Shown here: positions 1 to 9,755 of the stretch, piece by piece
How the letters are laid out: the number at the start of each line of letters is the position of its first letter
Numbering within the stretch: position 1 is the first letter of the stretch
Origin: Bacteroidia bacterium
Lineage (GTDB): Bacteria; Bacteroidota; Bacteroidia; Chitinophagales; Chitinophagaceae
Assembly (NCBI GenBank): GCA_030427635.1
Contig: JAUIBA010000009.1
Span: 1-64,000, forward strand
Direction of reading: 5' to 3'
DNA length: 64,000 nt
The notes under the pieces: generated by a model
What the model was told of the DNA's origin: nothing
Databases searched by the model: none
The model's input: only the letters and a program-made list of their open reading frames with translations
Translations under genes and position numbers: made by a program

Positions 1-22
1 TTTTTGAAGTAACCATAAAGCA

Positions 23-58
23 AAGAAGTTTATTGAAACTAATTTCAATAAACTTCTT
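23..58. terminator. AT-rich perfect hairpin
   Basis: A perfect inverted repeat with 16-bp arms (23-38 and 43-58) and a 4-nt CTAA loop. No good T-tract follows on either strand, so it may end a gene lying left of the window or be a transcript-stabilising stem. Nothing else was seen in positions 1-150. Confidence 0.4.
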
Positions 59-151
59 CCAAAATCAATGCAGTAAAGGATTACAGCAGATTTTACCAAC
101 CATTTTTGGCCTATATATCTTTTTTATTGGCACTAACTATGTCTCTAAATA

Positions 152-182
152 AGAAACGACCACCGGTATGGTGGTCGTTTCT
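152..182 (-). terminator. Rho-independent terminator of the adhesin-OmpA operon
   Basis: Perfect 13-bp stem, AGAAACGACCACC at 152-164 pairing with 170-182, and a 5-nt loop. It lies 29 nt past the stop of the OmpA gene on the minus strand. Confidence 0.75.
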
Positions 183-210
183 GTTATAATACAAAGTGCA
201 GATACTGTAA

Positions 211-2019
211 TTAGTCTACCTGTAGCTTCATTACAGCACGCCTGTTCTCAGCACGTCCTTCTTCTGTAGAGTTGCTGGCCGAAGGTGCGCTTTCACCATG
301 AGCTATGATCTTAATACGCTTAGGATCTGCACCCATTTTCACCAGTTTGGCCTTAACCGCCAGAGCACGCCTTCTTGAAAGCTGCTTGTTGTATGATGCC
401 TTACCTCTTGAGTCAGCATGACCATGTATCTCTATGATACCATCTGTATCACCAGAGAGGGTCTTGATTGCTGTTTCCAGTACCGGGATAGATGCCTCAT
501 GTACCACAGTCTTGTTTGTCTCAAACAGAATAGGTGTAGTCAGAGGTACATCTGCCGGTGGTGGCGGAGGCGGAGGACAACCATGGTTGCTGGCAGGGCC
601 AGGCACTTCAGGACACTGATCCTCGTTATCAGGTATTTCGTCACCATCAGTATCAGGACAGCCTTTGTATTTGGCAAGACCTGGTTTGTCAGGACATACG
701 TCATACTTGTCAGCTATACCATCACCATCTCTGTCAGGACAACCCTTCAGGCTGGCAGGACCTGCCTGATAAGGACACTCATCATCCTTGTCAGGTATAC
801 CATCATTATCACTGTCAGGACAACCGTGGAATTTCAGCAGACCAGGCACTGTGCGGCATGAGTCTTCAGAATCCTGAACACTGTCCTTATCTGTATCAGG
901 GCAACCCTGGAACATAGCCACACCCCATACATCAGGACATTTGTCCTTACGGTCAGGTATGCCATCCTCGTCGGTATCCTTAGGCTTGCCAAAGAGGAAG
1001 CGGAGACCGACATTACCACCAAATGACTGTACTGTAGAAGATGTCACATTACGCAGGCTGGAATTATACTCACGGTTAGTACCCATGAACACATAATTGG
1101 CCTTGTTGTCATTAGTAAATGACTGGTACATATAATACAGACCAAAATTCAGTGCAAAGTGATCTGACAGATATACACTGAGAGACGGCTGCACATATAA
1201 ACCTAAAGAACCAGACTTGTATGATGCCTCATCTTTTGCATTGGCAGCTTTCTGGCCCAGACCTACTGTTTTAAAGCCTGCATCTCTGTTAGACGCAAAC
1301 CATACTTCAGGGTCCTGACCCGGGCTTGCAGCCAATGCCGCCTCACGGGTTATCAGGTATGAGCCTGCCAGTGGAGTAGGCGAGTTATCATAAACCGTTG
1401 GCAGACCGTCAGAACCACTGCCTGTAAAACGGTAGATAGCCTCATAATCATATGTTCCCCTGTTTTCCGTAGATCCTTTCATCTGAAGGTTAAACACAGG
1501 ACCCAGATCCATTGTAAAGCCCAGTGTACGCGAAAAACGTTTTTTATACTTCAGCAACAGTGGGATGTTCATGTTAGTGAACGTAGTACGCTCTTTCACA
1601 TTGTTACCGGTTATTATCTGACGGTAGACCCGGCTTTGGTCATCAGTAGCTTTATATTCTACATGATAGTTGTCCAGCTTCAGGTCACCGGTCTGAGACA
1701 GGTACATAAAGCCGGTACCTATACCCCAGTTAGCTTTACGACCAAAGAAGTAACCAAGCTGCAGGTTGCCGCCAAGAGAAGAACCTTTTTCGAAACTCAG
1801 AACACCGGTATTGATGTTGAGTCCCTCCGGATACCCACCTATAGAGGTGCCGGTGGTTACATCTTTCATCATAACGCCTCCCGTGAAATTCAGATCTATT
1901 ACCCAGCGAGATAGCAGGCTGTCTGGCGTGAAGCTCCTTTTAGCGGGTTTTACCGCTGTCTGTGCTCCCGCCGATATAGCCATGGCAGTCGCGATTGATA
2001 AGAAAGCTATTTTTTTCAT
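211..2019 (-). CDS. OmpA family outer-membrane protein with thrombospondin type-3 repeats
   Basis: 602 aa. A signal peptide (MKKIAFLSIATAMAISAGAQ) is followed by a beta-rich N-terminal half of about 320 residues that looks like an outer-membrane barrel. From about residue 348 there are five calcium-binding TSP3 repeats of the type DTDxDGIPDxxDxCP, then a polyproline linker near residue 483 and a C-terminal OmpA peptidoglycan-binding domain (FETNKTVVHEASIPVL, later GHADSRGKASYN and RRALAVK). Known members tether the outer membrane to peptidoglycan. It starts 25 nt after the stop of the giant adhesin gene and has its own terminator downstream, so the two are probably cotranscribed and may work together at the surface; that partnership is inference. 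Confidence 0.9.
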   Translation of the reverse strand: MKKIAFLSIATAMAISAGAQTAVKPAKRSFTPDSLLSRWVIDLNFTGGVMMKDVTTGTSIGGYPEGLNINTGVLSFEKGSSLGGNLQLGYFFGRKANWGIGTGFMYLSQTGDLKLDNYHVEYKATDDQSRVYRQIITGNNVKERTTFTNMNIPLLLKYKKRFSRTLGFTMDLGPVFNLQMKGSTENRGTYDYEAIYRFTGSGSDGLPTVYDNSPTPLAGSYLITREAALAASPGQDPEVWFASNRDAGFKTVGLGQKAANAKDEASYKSGSLGLYVQPSLSVYLSDHFALNFGLYYMYQSFTNDNKANYVFMGTNREYNSSLRNVTSSTVQSFGGNVGLRFLFGKPKDTDEDGIPDRKDKCPDVWGVAMFQGCPDTDKDSVQDSEDSCRTVPGLLKFHGCPDSDNDGIPDKDDECPYQAGPASLKGCPDRDGDGIADKYDVCPDKPGLAKYKGCPDTDGDEIPDNEDQCPEVPGPASNHGCPPPPPPPADVPLTTPILFETNKTVVHEASIPVLETAIKTLSGDTDGIIEIHGHADSRGKASYNKQLSRRRALAVKAKLVKMGADPKRIKIIAHGESAPSASNSTEEGRAENRRAVMKLQVD

Positions 2020-2044
2020 CTAATGGTTTTTAGCGTTGATTCAA

Positions 2045-5000
2045 TTAGTTTTTAACAAATTTGGCAGTACCCACTTTTGCACCATCCAGGTAGCAGTCTA
2101 CCACATATATGCCTGCTGGCATAGTAGTTACATCTACACTTACCTTGCGTGCATCAGCCTGCTGTGTAGCTACCTTCTGGCCCAGCACATTGCTCACTTC
2201 CACGGTCATTACACCGGCATCAGCATGCTGCAGTTCCACTGTCACCTTATCACTTGCAGGGTTAGGGAATACGTTCATAGCTATAGCCATTGCGTTTCCT
2301 TCATTAGCTGTTATTCTTGGTGTGCTGCCGTCAGGCGAGTTATAATATGCCTTTTTCAGACAGTTTCCATCATCCACTATTACCCAGTAGTAACGGTTGG
2401 TAAAATCAGGAGTTTTGTTGAAGTAGCTCTGATGTGTTTCATTGGTCAGTATTACTGAATCCAGCGTTGTGGCATCATCATATCCCCACTGGTAGCTCTT
2501 CACATCATTCTTCAGGCATATGAATGCACTTGAGTTGGTCCATATCACACGTGGCATATCCAGCGATTCTGAACTTACGTTCACCGTATAGGTTGCCACA
2601 CCTGAGCAGCCGGTAGTTCCTACCATTGATGTCAGTGTCACTACCGATGTACCCGGTGTAGTAAAGCTCACCAGTGCATACTGGCTGCCGGCACCTGTTC
2701 CGTATATCTCTGCATTTGTAGCGCTCCACTCATAGCTGTTACCGCTTGCTGCAGGTGTAGCAGCGCCAAAGTTCTGGAACATAGAGTTGTTACACAGGCT
2801 GGATGCAGGCATGGTAGTGATTTCAGGTGCTGCTGCCGCAGGGCGCACTTTCACTGAAAGATCATACTCATAATCACAGCTGCCACCTACAGTAAGTGTG
2901 TACACATATACTACATCCAGTGGTGCAGTTGTCTCGTTAATAAGTGTTTCAGAAATATTACCTGTACCTGCACCGGAATTAGGAGTAATGCCAATTACCT
3001 GTGCTCTTGTCCATGCATAGGTTACTGGCACCAGTACATTACCATCTGCAGTATAGGTAAATGTGTTACCGGAGCATGCGCTGTCAGTAAGTGATGTAAG
3101 TTTTGGTGTAGGATGAACAGTTACATCTACAGTCTGCATACGCGAGCATCCGCTGGCCGACAGTGTATATATATATTGTACTGTCCTGTCTACTGAAGTA
3201 TTGTTTTTCAGCACCTCTGTTATGCTGCCGTTACCCATACCCTCAGTAGCGCCTATGCCCGGTACAAAAGGACGTACCCATGCAAAGTCAGTTGGAGTAG
3301 TGATGCTGGCAGGAGAGAAAGAGAACAGAGCGCTGTCGCATATAGTGTATGACAGAGAGCTGTTGCTGAGCCATGGACGAGGATTAACCGTAACAGGTAC
3401 ATTTTCACCACTGTTAGGACAACCGTCAATTGTAGTTGTAAATGTATAAGTCACAACTACCGGTGAGCCGGAAGTGCTGCGCAGTGTTTCCAGCGGATTA
3501 CCACTGCCAAATGCTGCAGGGTTAGTGACATTGGTCACTACAGCACGGCTCCACGCAAATGTAGCGCCCGGAGTATTGCTCGCTGGCTCATAATCAAATA
3601 CACCACTGTCGCATATAGCAGCAGGAGTAAGTGTTGTGTTGAGGTGAGCCGTAGGATTTACCGTTACAGTCACAGCCTGCGTATTGGTACAACCGTCTAT
3701 CTCCAGCGTAAAGTCATATACTACAGGTATAGGCAGTTCAGTAACGTTTGAGTGTGTTTCATTCACCGTATCAGGGCCGGTACCGGCAGCAGTAGCTATA
3801 CCAGCTACAAATGCGCGGCTCCATGTGATGTTTACACCGGCAGTAGCAGAAGTAGCGTCATAATCAAAAACGCTGTTGTTACATACCGATGGTGGTGTAA
3901 GTGAGCTGGTAAGTACCGGTGTAGGGTTAACTATTACACTCAGTGTCTGTGTATTCATACAGCCGTTCAGTGACAGTGTGTCTACATAAGTAACAGTTAC
4001 CGGACTGGTTACAGTATCATCCAGGCTTTCAGAGATGTTACCGGTTCCGCTTGCCGCAGGATTGGCAATACCCGTTACACCTTCGCGGCTCCATGTATAT
4101 ATCACACCCGGTATTGGGTTAGACTGTGTATAAGAGAAAGTAGCACCATCACAGATAGAACCTGTGAGCGGTGTAGGATACAACGTAAGCGTTGGATTTA
4201 CATTGGCGGTAAGCGTTTCTGTATTATCACATCCGTTTGCAGTTACTGTAAATGTATAGGATACAGGTACTACAGCCTGTGTTGCATCCGCTGTAGTATT
4301 ATCAAATGTTTCACTGATGGTATTGGTACCTGCTGCAGATGGCGCTGCAGTTGTTACACCGGCAGGAACTGTAGTACGCTCCCAGCTGAAGGCAGCGCCT
4401 GCAGTAGCGCTGGTTGCCGTATAGTTAAACGGAGCACCATCGCACACATATGCAGGATTAACACTCAGCATCGGAGTTGGGAATACAACGATATCGAAAG
4501 TATCAGGAGTGCCATAGCAGCCATTCAGCTCAGGCGTTACGATGATCATTGCTGTGTCTATAGCAGTAGAAGTGTTCGTACCGCTGAAAGACATAATGTC
4601 ACCAACTCCGCTGGCAGCTATACCTACAGATGGCTTGCTGTTCGTCCAGCTGAATGTAGGTGTGGAAGGAGCACCTGCAAACATTACATCTGTAGTAGCA
4701 GTTCCGTTACATACAGCCTGGTTTGATGTAGTATTTACAGTAGGTATAGGCTTCACTTCTATGCTTATGGCATGAGGTGCATCACATATACCATTGTTTA
4801 TGTACAGGGTACCATTATATGTATCAGGAGTAGCAGTTGCTGGTATATCTACAGAGAATGATGAACCTGACGAAGGGAAAGCCATTGCAGTTACATCTGT
4901 AAAGCCTGCAGTATGTGCCGCTGCATCCCATACTATAGAGTAAGAATATGTAGATGGTACAGGGTATGCTATAGCAGCATTACCTGCGCCTGTATTTGTG

Positions 5001-6832
5001 CCCTGTGTATGTGCAACTCCGGTCACCAGCATAGCGTCGGTATAAGAAGAACCGCCGCCGCCGCCAGACCATACACCGCCGCCGCCGCCGTAGTAGCCAG
5101 CGCCTGCACCGCCGGATACACCGTCAGTACTACCATCGCCACCCATTGCCAGCATACCGTCGCTGCCACTGGCTGCACTTGTAAACATAGCACCGGTACC
5201 GCCAGCGGTCTGGTCGCCACCCATTGCCATAGAAGGCTCACTGTTAATGCCACCGGCACCTGCAGTCAGGTCACCACCGGCACCACCAAATACAGACATT
5301 CCGGCTACAGCATCATAACCACTGCCGGCGCCACCACCTGCTACCACCACACGGTCAGTAGCAGCAGTACCATTGAGGCGAATGTCTGTAGCGCCGCCAC
5401 CGGAACCTCCAAAGCCAAAGCTCTGTCCGCCACCGTTAAAGCCGCCTGCTACACCACCCATGGTACCATCAGCGCCTGCACCGCCTACATTTATAGTCAG
5501 TACATCACCAGGAGTTACAGCCAGTGCACCTGTCACCATACCACCCATGCCGGGCATAGCCATCATACTGGTATCGCGGCCTCCTGCGCCACCTTTTACA
5601 TCAAAAATGATGCTGGTAACATCGGCGGGAACAGTAAAGCTGTATGTGGAAGGAGATGTATATGAAGACATAGTACTGAAACCTACACTTGCAGTAAGTG
5701 TTCCATAACATATTGATGCACCTGCACCTACTGTTATTGGAGAAGTTTCAAGGAAAGAAACCGTTATGCCTGCTGTAGGACTGTCTATTACAGAGTTCAC
5801 ATCGGCATATACACAATTATATACGCCCGGATTGTCTACTGTAAGTGTGTCATATATTTCACCACCCAGCAGGGAGCCATCTTTATACCATTGATATCCG
5901 CCGGTACCACCTGTTACTGTAAGTACTACGTTTGAACCGGGGCATATAGCCACTGGTCCCGAAGAGGAAATGCTGCTGGTATGCGTTTCGCTCACCAGCC
6001 CACGCAGTGGACTATTGAAGGTAATAAGCGCAGGGCTTATATTTCCTGTAGCATCCCACAGGCTCCATGTATTGGCATCATCACTTACTATGAAGTTATT
6101 ACTGCCATCATACATAGCGCCCAGCACCTCTGATGCCGGTGGAGGTGTCATACCTATAGTAGTAAAACCTACGCCTGTTGTGTCAAAGCTTTCATACTGC
6201 CCCGTAGCAGGACTGCCCGACCAGTGGTAGAAATTATTATCATCATTATTATAGGTAAGTACACCATCTGCCCCATCAGGCACTGGTACTGTGAAGGCTA
6301 TTGTAAGCCCTGCATTACTCTTATCTATTTTATAAACGGTCTCGGCATTCATGGCAGCCAAACCTGCAGTCATGCCAAAAAGCGTACCGTTTGCATTGAA
6401 AGCCAGTGACTTAACATTATCTGACAGCACCCCAACGAGAGCACAGATACCTGTCTGCACATTAATAGTGATAAGTGACAGTCCTGCAGTGTTAAGATTA
6501 GCTATAGAATAGTGATCTCCGGTTACAGGATCAGTAGCAATAGCATTAAATCCCAGAATATCATCAGCCGGAATGGTAGGATGTACACGTTTGACTATAG
6601 AATAGTCAGCCTGATTTACGGTCCACAATGAATCCTCAACAGGCGATACCCCCGCAATAACTTTCGACGTTCTGCTGACAGTAACCTGTGCATCGGCCTG
6701 CACCGACAGCAATGTTGCAAAAGCAGCCATAACACCGGTTGTTAACGCAGTAGCAACCCCTGACAGGCCAAACCTGCGCCTGCCGCCCGAAATGCTGCCC
6801 ACCTTTCCAGAGTAGATTTTCTGTAATTTCAT
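2045..6832 (-). CDS. Giant T9SS-secreted PKD-like repeat adhesin
   Basis: About 1595 aa from the ATG at 6832 (MKLQKIYSGK); an in-frame start at 6907 adds 25 residues without signal character. The order is: long basic N-terminus with signal segment; a residue 40-290 region rich in LFGMT/VTGDHY-type motifs resembling a beta-propeller; an Ig-like stretch near 297-360 (YQWYKDGSLLGG); a glycine-rich block near 410-600 (FGGSGGGATDIRLNG) like the ALK/LTK glycine-rich family; six to eight PKD-like repeats of about 95 residues (700-1400), each with a CDGxxFxYxA opening, a WSR core and a closing NGCxNTxxxxVxVNP; then a type A T9SS sorting domain at the end (FPNPASDKVTVELQ, PAGIYVV). It should be exported through T9SS and attached to the surface. 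Adhesion is inferred from architecture; the substrate is unknown. Confidence 0.88.
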   Translation of the reverse strand: MKLQKIYSGKVGSISGGRRRFGLSGVATALTTGVMAAFATLLSVQADAQVTVSRTSKVIAGVSPVEDSLWTVNQADYSIVKRVHPTIPADDILGFNAIATDPVTGDHYSIANLNTAGLSLITINVQTGICALVGVLSDNVKSLAFNANGTLFGMTAGLAAMNAETVYKIDKSNAGLTIAFTVPVPDGADGVLTYNNDDNNFYHWSGSPATGQYESFDTTGVGFTTIGMTPPPASEVLGAMYDGSNNFIVSDDANTWSLWDATGNISPALITFNSPLRGLVSETHTSSISSSGPVAICPGSNVVLTVTGGTGGYQWYKDGSLLGGEIYDTLTVDNPGVYNCVYADVNSVIDSPTAGITVSFLETSPITVGAGASICYGTLTASVGFSTMSSYTSPSTYSFTVPADVTSIIFDVKGGAGGRDTSMMAMPGMGGMVTGALAVTPGDVLTINVGGAGADGTMGGVAGGFNGGGQSFGFGGSGGGATDIRLNGTAATDRVVVAGGGAGSGYDAVAGMSVFGGAGGDLTAGAGGINSEPSMAMGGDQTAGGTGAMFTSAASGSDGMLAMGGDGSTDGVSGGAGAGYYGGGGGVWSGGGGGSSYTDAMLVTGVAHTQGTNTGAGNAAIAYPVPSTYSYSIVWDAAAHTAGFTDVTAMAFPSSGSSFSVDIPATATPDTYNGTLYINNGICDAPHAISIEVKPIPTVNTTSNQAVCNGTATTDVMFAGAPSTPTFSWTNSKPSVGIAASGVGDIMSFSGTNTSTAIDTAMIIVTPELNGCYGTPDTFDIVVFPTPMLSVNPAYVCDGAPFNYTATSATAGAAFSWERTTVPAGVTTAAPSAAGTNTISETFDNTTADATQAVVPVSYTFTVTANGCDNTETLTANVNPTLTLYPTPLTGSICDGATFSYTQSNPIPGVIYTWSREGVTGIANPAASGTGNISESLDDTVTSPVTVTYVDTLSLNGCMNTQTLSVIVNPTPVLTSSLTPPSVCNNSVFDYDATSATAGVNITWSRAFVAGIATAAGTGPDTVNETHSNVTELPIPVVYDFTLEIDGCTNTQAVTVTVNPTAHLNTTLTPAAICDSGVFDYEPASNTPGATFAWSRAVVTNVTNPAAFGSGNPLETLRSTSGSPVVVTYTFTTTIDGCPNSGENVPVTVNPRPWLSNSSLSYTICDSALFSFSPASITTPTDFAWVRPFVPGIGATEGMGNGSITEVLKNNTSVDRTVQYIYTLSASGCSRMQTVDVTVHPTPKLTSLTDSACSGNTFTYTADGNVLVPVTYAWTRAQVIGITPNSGAGTGNISETLINETTAPLDVVYVYTLTVGGSCDYEYDLSVKVRPAAAAPEITTMPASSLCNNSMFQNFGAATPAASGNSYEWSATNAEIYGTGAGSQYALVSFTTPGTSVVTLTSMVGTTGCSGVATYTVNVSSESLDMPRVIWTNSSAFICLKNDVKSYQWGYDDATTLDSVILTNETHQSYFNKTPDFTNRYYWVIVDDGNCLKKAYYNSPDGSTPRITANEGNAMAIAMNVFPNPASDKVTVELQHADAGVMTVEVSNVLGQKVATQQADARKVSVDVTTMPAGIYVVDCYLDGAKVGTAKFVKN
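2850..4750 (-). repeat. Tandem PKD-like coding repeats
   Basis: About seven degenerate units of 270-300 bp inside the adhesin gene. Each encodes a Cys-aromatic opening, a WSR/WTR motif and a VNPTP-type closing linker. The units have diverged at DNA level but keep the protein pattern, as in surface proteins that grow by unit duplication. Confidence 0.75.
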
Positions 6833-7198
6833 AAATTGATGAGATAAATGGTGATTAGTACACTTATTCGGGCACAAAAATAGACTAAGTAACCCTATTT
6901 GACACAATTTTTAGATAAAAAAATAATTTCATTTTTAACAGCATATTTACAAATTACGGCAGCTACAGTAGTGTTTACGATACATGTATGTACAATAGAT
7001 TGTCCCGGCATTACCATATTGTAAAATCACACACATTATATTTATACATGCACTTTTTATTAGTCGTCTGCCACTGATACCAATATGAATACACAGCGCT
7101 CACTTTTCCGGGATTGTTAAAACTGAACAGCTCACGGCCTGCTTCGGTTAGGAAATGTGGGGGAAGTTGTTACTTTTGACAACTATATACATACCTCC
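6833..7198. other. Divergent intergenic region between adhesin and lepB
   Basis: 366 bp, AT-rich, with no supported gene. It must hold the promoters of both divergent genes. A -7 element for lepB is visible at 7171-7178; no clear match was found on the adhesin side. Confidence 0.6.
7171..7178 (+). promoter_or_regulatory. -7 element (TACTTTTG) of lepB
   Basis: Exact match to the Bacteroidota -7 consensus TAnnTTTG, 20 nt before the ATG at 7199. Because it lies downstream of the alternative start at 7157, it argues for the 7199 start. Confidence 0.55.
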
Positions 7199-8401
7199 AT
7201 GGCCTTCTGGAACAAAAATAAAAATACCGGCAACCCTGACACTGACACTAAAAAGAAGAAAAAGTCGGTAGTAAGGGAGTGGGCAGATGCAGCAATATTT
7301 GCAATAGTTGCAGCCACCATCATCAGAACATTCTTTTTTGAGGCATATACTATCCCTACCGGCTCTATGGAAGGGACCATGCTCATAAATGATTATCTTT
7401 TTGTAAGTAAGCTGGCATATGGCCCACGCATACCTATGACACCACTGGCGATACCACTGGTGCATAACACCATGCCACTCACCGGCGGAAAATCATATAC
7501 CGAAGCAGTAAGTTGGAAGTATCGCCGCATTCCCGGGTTTGGCCATGTGAAGCGTAATGATGTTGTGGTATTTAACTTCCCCGCTGGCGATACCGTCGTT
7601 ACCCAATACCCCGATCAGGATTATTATCTGCTGTGCCGTGCATCGGGCAGGGAAAACATTCTGGCCAACTATGAGATAATAACACGCCCAGTAGATAAAA
7701 AAGAAAATTATATAAAACGCTGTGTAGCCGTTCCCGGCGATGTATTGGAGGTGAAAAACTGCCGTATATATATTAATGGTGCAGAAACACCCCTTTTCCC
7801 GCACTCTAAGCTGAACTATATAGTCACTACCAATGGAAGACCTCCGGCAGTTGATGATGATGTAGAGCTGGCAGAGCAGATAGGTCCGGGCCTCTACAAC
7901 TTCAATCTGGAAAACTGCCAGGTAGATGCCGTAAGCAAGGCTACCAATGTGGTATCGGTAAGGCCGTTCATTGAATATCCGGCCGGTATTGCCCCTCAGC
8001 ACCCTGCTGATTGGGTATTCCCCCACGATACGGCCAACTTCCGCTGGAACCGGGACAATCTGGGACCAATTACCATGCCTAAAGCAGGTGCTACAGTAAC
8101 GCTCACACCAGAGAATATTGCTCTTTACCGTCGTATCATTCGTAACTATGAGGGCAATACGCTGGATGAGCGCGATGGAAAGATTATCATTAACGGCCAG
8201 GAAGCCAGCTCCTATACATTCCACATGAATTACTACTGGATGATGGGAGACAATCGCCATAACTCACTCGACTCGCGTTTCTGGGGCTTTGTACCGGAAG
8301 ATCACGTAGTTGGTAAGGCATGGTTTGTATGGCTCAGCTATGGCAAGGATGGCATCCGCTGGAAACGTCTCTTCCATGGCATTGGCTCACTGGAGAAATA
8401 A
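7199..8401 (+). CDS. lepB: Signal peptidase I
   Basis: 400 aa from ATG 7199 (MAFWNKNK). It removes signal peptides from exported proteins at the outer face of the inner membrane. A lysine-rich cytoplasmic start is followed by one membrane segment (about 28-46), the catalytic serine in the motif IPTGSMEGT (Ser56), the general-base lysine in YIKRCVAVPGD (Lys173), and the C-terminal box GDNRHNSLDSRFWG. The protein is longer than E. coli LepB because of a large insertion between the Lys box and the C-terminal box, as is common in Bacteroidota. queA follows 26 nt downstream and is probably cotranscribed. Confidence 0.95.
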   Translation: MAFWNKNKNTGNPDTDTKKKKKSVVREWADAAIFAIVAATIIRTFFFEAYTIPTGSMEGTMLINDYLFVSKLAYGPRIPMTPLAIPLVHNTMPLTGGKSYTEAVSWKYRRIPGFGHVKRNDVVVFNFPAGDTVVTQYPDQDYYLLCRASGRENILANYEIITRPVDKKENYIKRCVAVPGDVLEVKNCRIYINGAETPLFPHSKLNYIVTTNGRPPAVDDDVELAEQIGPGLYNFNLENCQVDAVSKATNVVSVRPFIEYPAGIAPQHPADWVFPHDTANFRWNRDNLGPITMPKAGATVTLTPENIALYRRIIRNYEGNTLDERDGKIIINGQEASSYTFHMNYYWMMGDNRHNSLDSRFWGFVPEDHVVGKAWFVWLSYGKDGIRWKRLFHGIGSLEK

Positions 8402-8427
8402 CTCCGGCCGCTACGTAACCACTACAT

Positions 8428-9645
8428 ATGCATCCCAGGCTCCTTCGCATAGAGGATTTTACCTATACGCTCCCCGATGACAGGGTAGCACGTTACCCCC
8501 TGCCACAGCGCGATGCATCCCGCCTGCTGGTATGGCAGAAGGGCAATATCACAGATGATGTGTATAGCAATATCCCCGCACATATACCGGAAGGTATGCT
8601 CATGGTATTTAACCAGGCCAGGGTGGTACACGCTAGATTATTGTTTACCAAACCTACCGGCAGCACAATTGAGGTGTTTTGCCTGGCGCCCCATGAGCAG
8701 TATGCCGATGTGCCTACGGCCATGCAGCAGAAAGGCTCCGTATTATGGCAGTGCCTTGTAGGCGGCGCGGCCAAATGGAAACAGGATACGGTACTTACTA
8801 TCACCAGTGCAGCACCGGCATTTTCGCTCTCCGCTACCATTGCAGAACGGCGTCCCGGCAGTTTTATATTACAGCTTAGCTGGAGTGATGAAACACTCAC
8901 ATTTGCTGAGGTACTGCACTATATGGGTAAAGTACCACTGCCGCCCTACCTGCGCCGTACCGCCGAGGTAAAGGATGAGACCACATACCAGACGGTATAT
9001 GCACGGGACGAGGGTAGCGTGGCCGCACCTACTGCCGGCCTGCACTTTACCACCTCTGTTCTGGACCATTTGGAATCAGGAGGAGTCAAAAAAGCATTCG
9101 TTACCCTTCATGTGGGTGCAGGCACCTTTATCCCCGTTAAGGCAGAGACCATGGATGGGCACGATATGCATGCTGAGTGGATAGAAGTAACCCGTGATAC
9201 GCTTGCTACTATCACACACAGTCTGGACAAAGGTATCATAGCCGTAGGCACTACCTCACTACGCACACTGGAAAGCCTGTACTGGATAGGTAACAAACTA
9301 CTGAATGGAGACACTGTAGACTTTAATGGCATAGCAGTAAGCCAGTGGGAGCCCTACGATACAGCACAGCAGCACCCGGTGCAGGAAGCGCTTGCAGCCC
9401 TGATGCAATATCTGAATGGGCAGCAGAGTGAGCGGCTCATTACCCGCACACGCATACTTATAGCGCCCGGCTATACCTTCCGCATCATAAAAGGGCTTGT
9501 TACAAACTTTCATCAGCCGCAATCTACCCTGCTGCTGCTGGTAGCTGCTGTTACAGGCGGCCGGTGGCGCACCATCTACCAGCATGCTATGGATAACGAC
9601 TACCGTTTCCTGAGCTATGGCGATGGCAGCCTGCTCTGGCTGTAG
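8428..9645 (+). CDS. queA: S-adenosylmethionine:tRNA ribosyltransferase-isomerase
   Basis: 405 aa. QueA transfers and isomerises the ribosyl part of SAM onto 7-aminomethyl-7-deazaguanine in tRNA, giving epoxyqueuosine. Family motifs run through the protein: an N-terminal DYxLP-like start (IEDFTYTLPDDRVARYP), PTAGLHFT, TLHVGAGTFIPVK near the middle and NFHQPQSTLLLLVAA near the C-terminus. It is about 50 residues longer than typical QueA. Three further queuosine-route genes (folE, queD, queE) are elsewhere in the window. It lies 26 nt after lepB. Confidence 0.95.
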   Translation: MHPRLLRIEDFTYTLPDDRVARYPLPQRDASRLLVWQKGNITDDVYSNIPAHIPEGMLMVFNQARVVHARLLFTKPTGSTIEVFCLAPHEQYADVPTAMQQKGSVLWQCLVGGAAKWKQDTVLTITSAAPAFSLSATIAERRPGSFILQLSWSDETLTFAEVLHYMGKVPLPPYLRRTAEVKDETTYQTVYARDEGSVAAPTAGLHFTTSVLDHLESGGVKKAFVTLHVGAGTFIPVKAETMDGHDMHAEWIEVTRDTLATITHSLDKGIIAVGTTSLRTLESLYWIGNKLLNGDTVDFNGIAVSQWEPYDTAQQHPVQEALAALMQYLNGQQSERLITRTRILIAPGYTFRIIKGLVTNFHQPQSTLLLLVAAVTGGRWRTIYQHAMDNDYRFLSYGDGSLLWL

Positions 9646-9755
9646 TGATACTACATGGCGGAATAAATACGTAACCTGCTTTTCACAAAAAATTACAGTG
9701 ACCGCAACGCGATACTAAAGCTATAAGGCGTAAAATTGTATAAACATTTTCAGGC

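Noticed and set aside
2850-4750. CRISPR-like array
   Set aside because: Repeat units are 270-300 bp, diverged and in frame; they are protein-domain repeats.
5040-5100. CCG/GGC triplet runs as a microsatellite
   Set aside because: They encode poly-glycine in the adhesin's glycine-rich block and are explained by coding.
4913-5665. Long plus-strand open frame of 250 codons
   Set aside because: It is antisense to the glycine-rich part of the adhesin; the Thr/Cys/Ala-rich product is a by-product of GGC/GCC codons.
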